Assembly (NCBI GenBank): GCA_050250755.1
Contig: JBFWOB010000006.1
Location: 1 to 64,000, forward strand
From: Ga0077555 sp050250755
GTDB taxonomy: Bacteria > Pseudomonadota > Alphaproteobacteria > Rhizobiales > Hyphomicrobiaceae
Direction: 5' to 3'
DNA length: 64,000 nucleotides
This document shows, one piece after another, positions 16,084 to 23,638 of this stretch. Both the position numbers and the translations under genes were made by a program. Position 1 is the first letter of the stretch; every line of letters begins with the position of its first letter. Under the pieces are notes generated by a model, which was not told the origin of the DNA, ran no database searches, and was given only the letters and a program-made list of their open reading frames with translations.

Positions 16084-17493
16084 ATGTCGAACCAACGAAA
16101 CCCATCCGCGGCAGGCCTCAACCGTCCCGCGCGCGGCAGCAAGCCGCCACCGAGCGCGCGCCGGTCTGCTGCACGTACCAAAACATCCGTACCCAAGGTG
16201 GGGATCGTGTCGCTCGGCTGTCCCAAGGCGCTCGTCGATAGCGAGCGCATTATCACCCGCCTTCGAGCTGAGGGCTATCAACTCGTTCCGGACTACAAGG
16301 GCGCGGACGCCGTCATCGTCAACACGTGCGGCTTCCTGAATTCTGCCAAGGAGGAGAGCCTCGCGGCGATCGGCGAAGCCCTGGCGGAGAACGGTCGTGT
16401 GATCGTGACGGGCTGTCTTGGCGTCGAGAAGGACAAAATCCTCACGGCGCATCCCGGCGTTCTGTCTGTGAGTGGCCCGCATCAGTACGAGGCCGTAATG
16501 GAAGCGGTCCATGCGGCCGTGCCTCCCCTCCACGATCCGTTCGTCGATCTGGTGCCTCCCGAGGGCCTGCGCCTCACGCCCCGGCACTACGCGTACCTGA
16601 AGATTTCCGAGGGCTGTAACAACCGCTGCACGTTCTGCATCATTCCGGCGATCCGGGGGCGGCTGGCCTCGCGCCCGTCGAACCATGTGATGACCGAAGC
16701 CGAGCGATTGGTGAAGGCAGGCGTCAAGGAGCTCCTGGTCATCAGCCAGGATACGTCAGCCTACGGTATCGATCTGAAGTATGCCGAGAGCGCGTGGAAG
16801 GGAAAGCCTCTCAAGGCCCGCTTCTACGAGCTGACACAGGCACTCGGGGAGCTCGGTGCCTGGGTTCGCCTGCACTACGTTTATCCCTATCCGCACGTCG
16901 ACGAGGTGCTGCCGCTGATGGCGGAGGGCAAGGTGCTACCCTATCTCGACATTCCCTTTCAGCACGCAAGCCCGCGCGTGCTGAAGTCCATGCGCCGACC
17001 GGCCCATCAGGAAAAGACGCTCGCCAGGATCGAGGCGTGGCGGCAGGTCGTGCCCGATCTCGCCTTGCGGTCGACCTTCATCGTTGGCTTTCCCGGTGAG
17101 TCGGAGGATGACTTCGAGCAGTTGTTGGCCTTTGTCGAGGAGGCGCGTCTGGCCCGCGTCGGGTGCTTCAAGTACGAGCCGGTGGACGGTGCGCCGGCGA
17201 ATGCGATCGCGGATGCCGTGCCGGAAGCGGTCAAGGAGGAGCGCTGGCACCGCTTTATGGCAACGCAACAGAAGGTTTCCGCCTCGATCATGGCCGCCCG
17301 CGTCGGTCGCGAGATTGACGTTCTCGTCGATGAGGTGGACGAGGAGGGCGCCATCGGCAGGTCTCAATGGGACGCACCGGAGATCGACGGATCGGTCTTC
17401 CTCAATGGCGAGTCGGATGTGAAAGCCGGAGACATCGTGCGCGCACGCGTTGTCCACGCCGACGAGTACGATCTCTGGGCCGCCAAGGTCTGA
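16084..17493 (+). CDS. rimO: Ribosomal protein S12 methylthiotransferase RimO
   Basis: 469 residues. This radical SAM/MTTase enzyme adds a methylthio group to the conserved Asp of ribosomal protein uS12. The N-terminal UPF0004 domain has Cys46 (SLGCPKALVDSE), Cys82 (NTCGF) and Cys111 (TGCL). The radical SAM cluster is C178-x3-C182-x2-C185 in SEGCNNRCTFCIIP. The TRAM domain closes the protein (residues about 405-469). SLGCPKALVDSE and the short TRAM distinguish it from MiaB. The first 36 residues are a basic Ser/Pro-rich extension before KVGIVSLGCPK. The ATG at 16084 has no strong Shine-Dalgarno, so the true start could be slightly later or earlier. It converges on the CDF-like gene. Confidence 0.96.
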   Translation: MSNQRNPSAAGLNRPARGSKPPPSARRSAARTKTSVPKVGIVSLGCPKALVDSERIITRLRAEGYQLVPDYKGADAVIVNTCGFLNSAKEESLAAIGEALAENGRVIVTGCLGVEKDKILTAHPGVLSVSGPHQYEAVMEAVHAAVPPLHDPFVDLVPPEGLRLTPRHYAYLKISEGCNNRCTFCIIPAIRGRLASRPSNHVMTEAERLVKAGVKELLVISQDTSAYGIDLKYAESAWKGKPLKARFYELTQALGELGAWVRLHYVYPYPHVDEVLPLMAEGKVLPYLDIPFQHASPRVLKSMRRPAHQEKTLARIEAWRQVVPDLALRSTFIVGFPGESEDDFEQLLAFVEEARLARVGCFKYEPVDGAPANAIADAVPEAVKEERWHRFMATQQKVSASIMAARVGREIDVLVDEVDEEGAIGRSQWDAPEIDGSVFLNGESDVKAGDIVRARVVHADEYDLWAAKV

Positions 17494-17509
17494 TCCGAAA
17501 GTCCCGCGG

Positions 17510-18313
17510 TTACCGCCGCTTTTTCTTTCCCTTGCCGTGCTTGGGCGGCGGATAGGCTCTGTGCGTCGGAGCCGAAACGATGTGCTGGGCGGCCGGCGGG
17601 GATTCGCTCTCTTCTACGAGGCGCCTATCTCCAGGATTGCTCACCGGCAGCTCACCCGCCTGCTGGGGAGATCGTGTGGCGGTGCGCACCAGGAGTTTTC
17701 TGGCCTCCAAAGCCATCAAGGCGGCAACAGCACCCATGATGAGGCCAATGGTTACCGCGGCCAGTGCATCCGTCTCACGTGATCCAAAGATGTACGCTGC
17801 ACCGAGGCCGCCAACAGTCGCACCCAGCCCGGCAACCGCCGCGATGCTCTCCACCGTCAGCGTATAGAGCGCCGCGTCGGAAGCTCCCGGATCCGCTCCT
17901 TCCGAGCGGCGCCACGCGATCACGGCGAGTGCAATCTGCAGAATGAGCAGCAAGCCGAGGATGAGAAGGCCGTTCGGCAGGTCGGTAAGTGTGAGCGGCG
18001 CCTGCAACCACGCGGTGCCCTCATTCAGCGCCACACCCGCACCGAGCGAGTAGAGCAAAATCGGAACGACGATTGCCCAAAACCGCAATTCGTTGGCAGC
18101 GTCGTCTGGGTGCGTCCGGCTGATCGAAGGCCCGGCGCGGCGCACGCTGACCACCAGTAGCGCCAGGCTTGTCGCCACTGCGATGGAATGAATGAACTCA
18201 GCGCGCACTGCCCCGGAGCCCGTCATTGCCGTCGCGAACAGCTTGGCTGCGGCGATGGCCGCATTCAGGAGGAATGCGACGAGAATGAAGTTGCTCGATC
18301 CGCTGGGGCTCAT
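17510..18313 (-). CDS. CDF-family membrane protein lacking site-A metal aspartates
   Basis: 267 residues with about six membrane segments. It aligns along its length with bacterial cation diffusion facilitators: GSGAVRAEFIHSIAVA matches the TM2 region, ELRFWAIVVPILLYSLGAGVALNEG matches TM3, and ESIAAVAGLGATVGGLGAAYIFG matches TM5. CDF proteins exchange Zn, Co or Mn ions for protons at a TM2/TM5 site. Here His42 is kept, but the TM2 Asp is Val46 and the TM5 Asp is Ser156, so ordinary metal transport is doubtful. The C terminus is a Pro/Lys-rich tail ending GKGKKKRR rather than the usual cytoplasmic metal domain. AGGA precedes the ATG at 18313. It is divergent from the GNAT gene. Confidence 0.75.
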   Translation of the reverse strand: MSPSGSSNFILVAFLLNAAIAAAKLFATAMTGSGAVRAEFIHSIAVATSLALLVVSVRRAGPSISRTHPDDAANELRFWAIVVPILLYSLGAGVALNEGTAWLQAPLTLTDLPNGLLILGLLLILQIALAVIAWRRSEGADPGASDAALYTLTVESIAAVAGLGATVGGLGAAYIFGSRETDALAAVTIGLIMGAVAALMALEARKLLVRTATRSPQQAGELPVSNPGDRRLVEESESPPAAQHIVSAPTHRAYPPPKHGKGKKKRR

Positions 18314-18434
18314 GTTTATCCTGGGCGGGTGCGGAGCTGAGGTGTTGACGTCTGCGCATTGAAGCGGTTGCCGTGCGCTTATACAGCGCCGAGTGTTCGA
18401 CGGGGAGAGCGGTAAAGCTACCGAAGGGTCGACG

Positions 18435-19073
18435 ATGAGTATCATATCAACCGTTACGCTGCCCGACGGCTACACCGACATCCCGTCTGGCCGGATTGGT
18501 GCGATCGCCACGACACTCGAAATGCGAGCCCCGCTACCTGTCCGGGTTTTACCGCCGTTGCAGGAAGGCTTGGCGATCCGCCGCGTCGAGCGCCCTGATC
18601 TCGATTGGTATCGTCGGATTTTCCGGCATGTGGGCGAGCCGTGGCTATGGCAATCCCGCCTCAGGCTCTCCGATGCGGCGCTCGAGGCGATCGTTCACGA
18701 CGAGCGCGTCGCCATCTGGGCACTGTCCGCCATCGAGCCGGGCGGAGAATTGGTTTCGGACGAGGGCCTGCTCGAACTCGATTTCCGCGAAGCAAACTCA
18801 TGCGAACTGGCGTTTTTCGGCCTCAGCCTCGCATTGACGGGGCGCGGGGTTGGCCGGATTCTCATGGCGCACGCGCTTGCGGAAGCGTGGAGGCGCCCGA
18901 TCCAGCGATTCTGGGTGCATACCTGCACGCTCGATCACCCCACCGCGCTCAGTTTCTACATGCGCTCAGGCTTCGTCCCCATCAAGCGGCAGATCGAGGT
19001 TGCGCCAGATCCTCGGCTCGACGGCACTCTGTCGCCGACTGCGGCACCGGACGTCCCGATCCTTCTTCCATGA
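18435..19073 (+). CDS. GNAT-family N-acetyltransferase
   Basis: 212 residues. The acetyl-CoA fold is visible in the second half: strand CELAFFGLSLALTGRGVGRILM carries the Q/RxxGxG-type pyrophosphate loop (TGRGVGR). It is followed by WVHTCTLDHPTALSFYMRSGFVPIKRQIEV, the usual motif B region ending in a Y-x-x-x-GF turn. The first 45 residues (PDGYTDIPSGRIGAIATTLEM) are a lead region found in several alphaproteobacterial GNAT proteins. The acceptor is unknown. GAAGGG precedes the ATG at 18435. It ends just before a strong shared hairpin. Confidence 0.85.
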   Translation: MSIISTVTLPDGYTDIPSGRIGAIATTLEMRAPLPVRVLPPLQEGLAIRRVERPDLDWYRRIFRHVGEPWLWQSRLRLSDAALEAIVHDERVAIWALSAIEPGGELVSDEGLLELDFREANSCELAFFGLSLALTGRGVGRILMAHALAEAWRRPIQRFWVHTCTLDHPTALSFYMRSGFVPIKRQIEVAPDPRLDGTLSPTAAPDVPILLP

Positions 19074-19083
19074 GCAGAACATG

Positions 19084-19117
19084 AAAAAGCCCCGATGCTT
19101 TAGGCATCGGGGCTCTT
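19084..19117. terminator. Bidirectional terminator between GNAT and PRC-barrel genes
   Basis: A perfect 11-bp stem (AGCCCCGATGC with its complement GCATCGGGGCT) and a TTTAG loop. Five A precede it on the plus strand, giving a T5 run for minus-strand transcripts; the plus-strand side has CTTATG. It fits the convergent gene ends at 19073 and 19167 and is strongest for the minus-strand gene. Confidence 0.88.
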
Positions 19118-19166
19118 ATGACCTTTACGCGCGTCGCTCGAAAGACTCGGCGCCGCGACGGCCTGC

Positions 19167-19799
19167 TTACTGCTTCGGATGGTCGGGCTGTGCGGCTTCC
19201 TTTGCCTTCTCAACCGCGCTGTCGACAGCCTCCTTGGTCTTCTCATAGGCACGGCCGGCCGCTTCCTTGGCCTTCTCGTAGGCCGGGCCAGCCTGCTCGC
19301 GGGCTTTCTGCGCCGCTTCCGTCGAGGTCTCGACCGTCTTGTCGGTCAGCTCCTGAGCTTTCTCCTTGATCCGGTCCAGCATGGATTTCGGCGGCTTGTT
19401 CCGCTTGAACGCCGGCAACGCTTTGACGATTTCCTTTGTCGCCGGTTTCAGCGTGACGATCGTCTTGCCGGCTTTCTCCTCGATATCGAGTGCCGAGAGG
19501 CGAACAGCGATGCGCTTTTCGCCGGCGCCGAGGAAGCCGCCAACGCCCATCAGGACGCCCACGATTTCGTTCCTGTCATTGACGAGGAGATCCTCGACGT
19601 CGCCGATGATCTTGCCGTTGGCGTCGCGCACCTTCGCGAACAGCACGGTATTGCGCGCCAGGTAGACGTCCGACGGCTGTTGCTCAATGAAGATGCCCCT
19701 CGGCACCTCGACCGGAACTGTGGTCTTTTGCTGGGCCATGACCGGCGCGCTGCCAATGAGTGCGCTGAGGGCAACGAAGCTGACGATGGTCTTGTTCAT
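19167..19799 (-). CDS. Secreted PRC-barrel protein with LEA-like amphipathic C-terminal helix
   Basis: 210 residues. An N-terminal signal peptide (MNKTIVSFVALSALIGSAPVMAQ) suggests periplasmic location. Residues about 45-110 form a PRC-barrel: LFAKVRDANGKIIGDVEDLLVNDRNEIVGVLMGVGG. The last 60 residues are Lys/Glu/Ala-rich repeats (AYEKAKEAAGRAYEKTKEAV and related), an amphipathic helix with an 11-residue-like period as in LEA or apolipoprotein-type proteins. Such helices often bind membranes or protect against desiccation. Function is unassigned. The ATG at 19799 was chosen because it opens the signal peptide; the frame continues upstream without homology. Confidence 0.85.
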   Translation of the reverse strand: MNKTIVSFVALSALIGSAPVMAQQKTTVPVEVPRGIFIEQQPSDVYLARNTVLFAKVRDANGKIIGDVEDLLVNDRNEIVGVLMGVGGFLGAGEKRIAVRLSALDIEEKAGKTIVTLKPATKEIVKALPAFKRNKPPKSMLDRIKEKAQELTDKTVETSTEAAQKAREQAGPAYEKAKEAAGRAYEKTKEAVDSAVEKAKEAAQPDHPKQ

Positions 19800-20399
19800 G
19801 GGGGTCTCTGTTTCTAGGCCAGGCCTGATGCGACGTATGCGAAGCCGGGGGATGGTAACAACGCTGACTGTCTGCCGAAGCCTGGGACCGATAACGCGTC
19901 TGCTTCCACGCGGTTCCAATCGCCGACGTGGCGGCAAACGCGCACGCTGACTAGCGCCTCCGTGTGTCGTCGACAAGGCGGCTTTTGGAATGAATGTTCA
20001 TCCGGAGAGCAAAAAATCGCGGCGTCCGGATGATCTCCGCCGCCGTGCGAATTGGCCGCCGCCGACGTCCCTTCCCATGCCGCTCGATGAACGGGATAGT
20101 TGCCCCCATCATCCCGTTTTGAGGACCGATTGACGCGGTTCTTCGCCGGACTCCCAGAGGAGCCTCAAAATACGCGCAAATCGCGCTTTTTGCGGGCATT
20201 TTCGTAGCCTCTTGCGTTGCAGCAAATGCCGGTCTGGGGTATCATTTTAACGACTCCATCGCGCCCTTATTCCGCGAGGCGGAGGTGTGTGCCGAGATGG
20301 GTACTCCCAAGCGGAAGGGCCCGGAGAACGCTGCATAGGTCCGGACGCACTTGCGCCTGATCGGCCTCGCGGCCCTCCATTTGAAGGAAGATCCGACGC
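19800..20399. other. Intergenic region upstream of gyrA
   Basis: 600 bp between divergent genes. It contains the putative gyrA promoter at 20217-20245. The stretch 19951-20199 is open on the minus strand but its product is Arg-rich, with no ribosome binding site or recognisable family. Nothing else is evident. Confidence 0.6.
20217..20245 (+). promoter_or_regulatory. Putative sigma-70-type promoter of gyrA
   Basis: TTGCAG (-35) and TATCAT (-10) are separated by exactly 17 bp, giving a transcription start near 20252 and a leader of about 150 nt before the GTG at 20400. Confidence 0.55.
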
Positions 20400-23216
20400 G
20401 TGGCTGACGACGACAACACGAGCGGCGGCGGCGAGCAGCCGAAGGGGCCGAACGACATCCGGCCTATTGCCATCTCCGACGAGATGCGGCGCAGCTATCT
20501 CGATTACGCGATGAGCGTAATCGTTAGCCGTGCGCTGCCGGACGTGCGCGACGGCCTGAAGCCGGTTCACCGGCGTATCCTGTTCGCGATGCGCGAAATG
20601 GGGCTGAACTGGAACTCGAAGTACGTCAAATCGGCCCGCGTGGTCGGCGATGTGATGGCCAAGTATCACCCGCACGGTGATATGGCGATCTACGATGCCC
20701 TTGTGCGCATGGCCCAGGATTGGTCGCTTCGCCTGCCGCTGGTCGACGGACAGGGCAACTTCGGCTCAATGGATGGCGACCCGCCGGCCGCCTACCGATA
20801 CACCGAGTGCCGTCTCGAGAAGGTGACCCATTTCCTCGTCGACGATCTCGACAAGGATACAGTTGAATTTCGCGAGAACTACGACGGCTCGGAGGAAGAG
20901 CCGGTCGTGCTACCGGCCAAGTTCCCAAACTTGCTCGTCAACGGCGCGGGCGGCATTGCCGTCGGCATGGCGACGAATATCCCGCCGCACAATCTCGGTG
21001 AGGTGATCGACGCCTGTATGGCAATGCTCGATAACCCCGAGATCACGCTCGACGAGCTGTGTCAGATCGTTCCCGGGCCGGATTTTCCAACGGGCGGGAC
21101 CATCCTCGGCCGAGGCGGCATTCTCAACGCCTATCACAAGGGCCGCGGCTCGATCATCATGCGCGCCAAGGTCCATACCGAGCAGATCCGCAAGGATCGC
21201 GAGGCGCTCGTCGTCACCTCGATCCCCTATCAGGTCAACAAGAAGGTGATGATCGAGAAGATCGCTGAGCTCGTTCGCGAGAAGCGGATCGACGGCATCG
21301 CCAACGTCTGGGACGAGACCAACCGCGAGGGCATCCGCGTCGTCATCGAGTTGAAGCGCGATGCCATGGCGGACGTCGTGCTGAACCAGCTTTGGCGCTT
21401 TTCCGATCTGCAATCGACGTTCGGCGCGAATATGATCGCGCTGAACGGCGGTCGCCCGGAAAGCCTCAATCTGCGCGATTTTATTCATGCCTTCACCACC
21501 TTCCGCGAGGAGGTGGTGAGCCGCCGGACCAAGTACCTTCTAAAGAAAGCCCGCGCGCGGGCACACACGTTGGTTGGTCTGGCTATCGCCGTTGCCAACA
21601 TCGACGAGGTCATCCGTCTGATCCGTGGGTCCGCCAGCCCCGCCGAGGCCAAGGTCCAGTTGATGGGCCGCTCGTGGCCAGCCAAGGATATGGCGCCGCT
21701 CATCGACCTAATCGCCGATCCGAGGCACAAGCTCGACGAGGACGGCAACTACCGCCTGTCGGACGAGCAGGCGACCGCTATCCTGGCGCTGACGCTCTCG
21801 CGCCTGACCGCACTTGGCCGTGATGAAATTGGCGACGAGTTGAAGAAGCTCGCGGAAGAGATCAGGGACTACCTCGACATTCTATCGTCGCGTATCCGCA
21901 TCGTCGAAATCATCCGGAAAGAGCTGACGGACATCAAGACCGAGTTCGCGACCCCGCGCGTCACCGAAATCCTCGACGTGGATGGCGACCTCGAGGACGA
22001 GGATCTGATTCAGCGCGAGGATTGCGTCGTCACGGTCAGCCTCAAGGGCTACATCAAGCGCGTGCCCCTCTCGACCTACCGGGCGCAACGGCGCGGTGGC
22101 AAAGGTCGCTCTGGCATGTCGCCGCGGGACGAGGATGTCGTCACACAAATCTTCATCGCCTCGACGCACACGCCGGTGTTGTTCTTCTCCTCGCGCGGCA
22201 TGTGCTACCGCATGAAGGTTTGGCGCCTGCCAGCCGGCACACCGCAATCGCAGGGCAAGGCGCTCGTCAATCTTCTGCCGCTGGAGGCTGGCGAGGTCAT
22301 CACGACGATCCTGCCGCTGCCCGAGGACGAGAGCACCTGGGGCAATCTCGAGCTGATGTTCGCGACGATGACGGGCAACGTGCGTCGCAACAGTCTGGCC
22401 GACTTCGAGAATATCAATCGCAACGGCAAGATCGCCATGAAGCTCGACGAGGGCGACCGCATCGTCGGTGTTGGGATCTGCCGGCCGGACAACGATGTGC
22501 TGCTCACCACGGCCCGCGGTCAGGCCATTCGCTTCGCGGCCGACGATGTGCGCGTGTTCAAGGGCCGGGATTCCACCGGCGTGCGCGGCATCCGGCTCGA
22601 AAACGGCGACACCGTTATCTCGATGGCGATTCTCTATCACGTCGAGGCAACGCCGGATGAGCGCACGGCCTATCTGAAGCAGGCGTCCGCGTTCCGCCGC
22701 GCCCAGACAGGGGAGGCTGCCGATACCGAAGCTGCTACAGAAGCCCCGATCGAGGTCGAAGAGAATGGCGAGAGCGCCGGCGCGGCTGAGCTGACACCGG
22801 AGCGCTTCGCTGTGCTCGGAGCCCACGAGCAATTCATTCTCACGGTCTCGCAACGCGGCTACGGCAAGCGCACGTCGTCCTACGAGTATCGAATCTCGGG
22901 GCGCGGTGGCAAAGGCATCGCCGCCATGGTCGTCAACGATCGCAATGGACCGCTGGTCGCTTCGTTCCCGATCGAGCAGTCGGATCAGATCATGCTCGTC
23001 ACGGATGGTGGTCAGCTCATTCGCACGCCGGTCGATGATGTGCGCATCGCCAGTCGCAATACACAGGGCGTGCGCATCTTCCGCACGGATGCCGACGAGA
23101 AGGTCGTCTCGGTGGAGCGCATTCCCGATGACGGCACCAACGGCGATGGCGAAATCGAAAATGGTGACGATGGAGACGCGACGCCACCAACGAACGGCGG
23201 TGACGATCAAACCTAG
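20400..23216 (+). CDS. gyrA: DNA gyrase subunit A
   Basis: 938 residues. With GyrB it introduces negative supercoils using ATP. The breakage-reunion domain has the active-site Tyr134 (AYRYTECRLE). The quinolone-determining region reads KYHPHGDMAIYD, with Met95 at the position of E. coli Ser83 and Asp99 at Asp87. The GyrA box QRRGGKG in the C-terminal pinwheel identifies it as GyrA rather than ParC. The CTD carries an acidic insertion (about residues 770-800, rich in Glu and Ala) and an acidic C-terminal tail of Asp/Gly/Asn. The start is a GTG with GGAAG upstream. No gyrB is in the window. Confidence 0.98.
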   Translation: MADDDNTSGGGEQPKGPNDIRPIAISDEMRRSYLDYAMSVIVSRALPDVRDGLKPVHRRILFAMREMGLNWNSKYVKSARVVGDVMAKYHPHGDMAIYDALVRMAQDWSLRLPLVDGQGNFGSMDGDPPAAYRYTECRLEKVTHFLVDDLDKDTVEFRENYDGSEEEPVVLPAKFPNLLVNGAGGIAVGMATNIPPHNLGEVIDACMAMLDNPEITLDELCQIVPGPDFPTGGTILGRGGILNAYHKGRGSIIMRAKVHTEQIRKDREALVVTSIPYQVNKKVMIEKIAELVREKRIDGIANVWDETNREGIRVVIELKRDAMADVVLNQLWRFSDLQSTFGANMIALNGGRPESLNLRDFIHAFTTFREEVVSRRTKYLLKKARARAHTLVGLAIAVANIDEVIRLIRGSASPAEAKVQLMGRSWPAKDMAPLIDLIADPRHKLDEDGNYRLSDEQATAILALTLSRLTALGRDEIGDELKKLAEEIRDYLDILSSRIRIVEIIRKELTDIKTEFATPRVTEILDVDGDLEDEDLIQREDCVVTVSLKGYIKRVPLSTYRAQRRGGKGRSGMSPRDEDVVTQIFIASTHTPVLFFSSRGMCYRMKVWRLPAGTPQSQGKALVNLLPLEAGEVITTILPLPEDESTWGNLELMFATMTGNVRRNSLADFENINRNGKIAMKLDEGDRIVGVGICRPDNDVLLTTARGQAIRFAADDVRVFKGRDSTGVRGIRLENGDTVISMAILYHVEATPDERTAYLKQASAFRRAQTGEAADTEAATEAPIEVEENGESAGAAELTPERFAVLGAHEQFILTVSQRGYGKRTSSYEYRISGRGGKGIAAMVVNDRNGPLVASFPIEQSDQIMLVTDGGQLIRTPVDDVRIASRNTQGVRIFRTDADEKVVSVERIPDDGTNGDGEIENGDDGDATPPTNGGDDQT

Positions 23217-23638
23217 AGCCAGTTCAGGTCAGATAGACCCGACTGTTAGCCGTTGGATTTACTGCTGAGACTGGCAACGCCACGACTCCTCTCGGGCTTT
23301 CGCTGAGAAAAGACACAGCCTCATCTCCCCTCCCCTTGGAGGAGGCGGGGCGGGGTGAAGCGAGGGTCCCGCTTCATCGCTCGCGACAGCGATCAAATCC
23401 GGTGGATGTCTTGCTTCGTCATCGGCGATCGATCGATCCTCCCTACCCCCTCCCCGCGAGGAGGAGGAGAACGCGGCTGCAGCCAAGCCAAATAAACTCG
23501 GCAGTTTCGCAAGGCAGTCGCTCATCCATCCAGAGTGAACGCGCTCCAGTCGCGAGCAGTGCGCAAGCAAATTTGGTGCGGGTCAGCGGCGCGAGACAGT
23601 CTTACGCGCTCACAACCCGACTTGGCAGCGCGGTGCGC
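23217..23638. other. Repeat-rich intergenic region after gyrA
   Basis: 422 bp. It includes repeat copy B (23438-23547), a related C/G-rich inverted unit at 23323-23352 (CTCCCCTCCCC with GGAGGAGGCGGGG) and a hairpin TGAAGCG-N7-CGCTTCA at 23356-23376. No T-tract terminator for gyrA is visible. No gene is seen. Confidence 0.65.
23438..23547. repeat. Dispersed intergenic repeat, copy B
   Basis: It aligns with bases 1-110. Shared blocks include CCCCTCCCCGC, GCCAAGCC, CATCCA and AGTGAACGCGCTC, in the same order with two small indels. The left part (CTCCCCGCGAGGAGGAG) is an inverted repeat. The layout is typical of a short palindromic intergenic element that is present in many copies in a genome. 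Confidence 0.8.

Noticed and set aside
17506..17524. rimO terminator from GCGG-TTA-CCGC with a following T run
   Set aside because: The stem is 4 bp and the T run is the coding sequence of the Lys-rich tail of the CDF-like protein on the other strand.
19951..20199. An 82-codon minus-strand frame upstream of gyrA
   Set aside because: Arg-rich, no Shine-Dalgarno and no recognisable fold; probably promoter-region noise.
21882..23210. A 442-codon minus-strand frame inside gyrA
   Set aside because: It is a shadow of the GyrA C-terminal domain; composition is Arg/Asp/Ala-rich and no start signal is visible.
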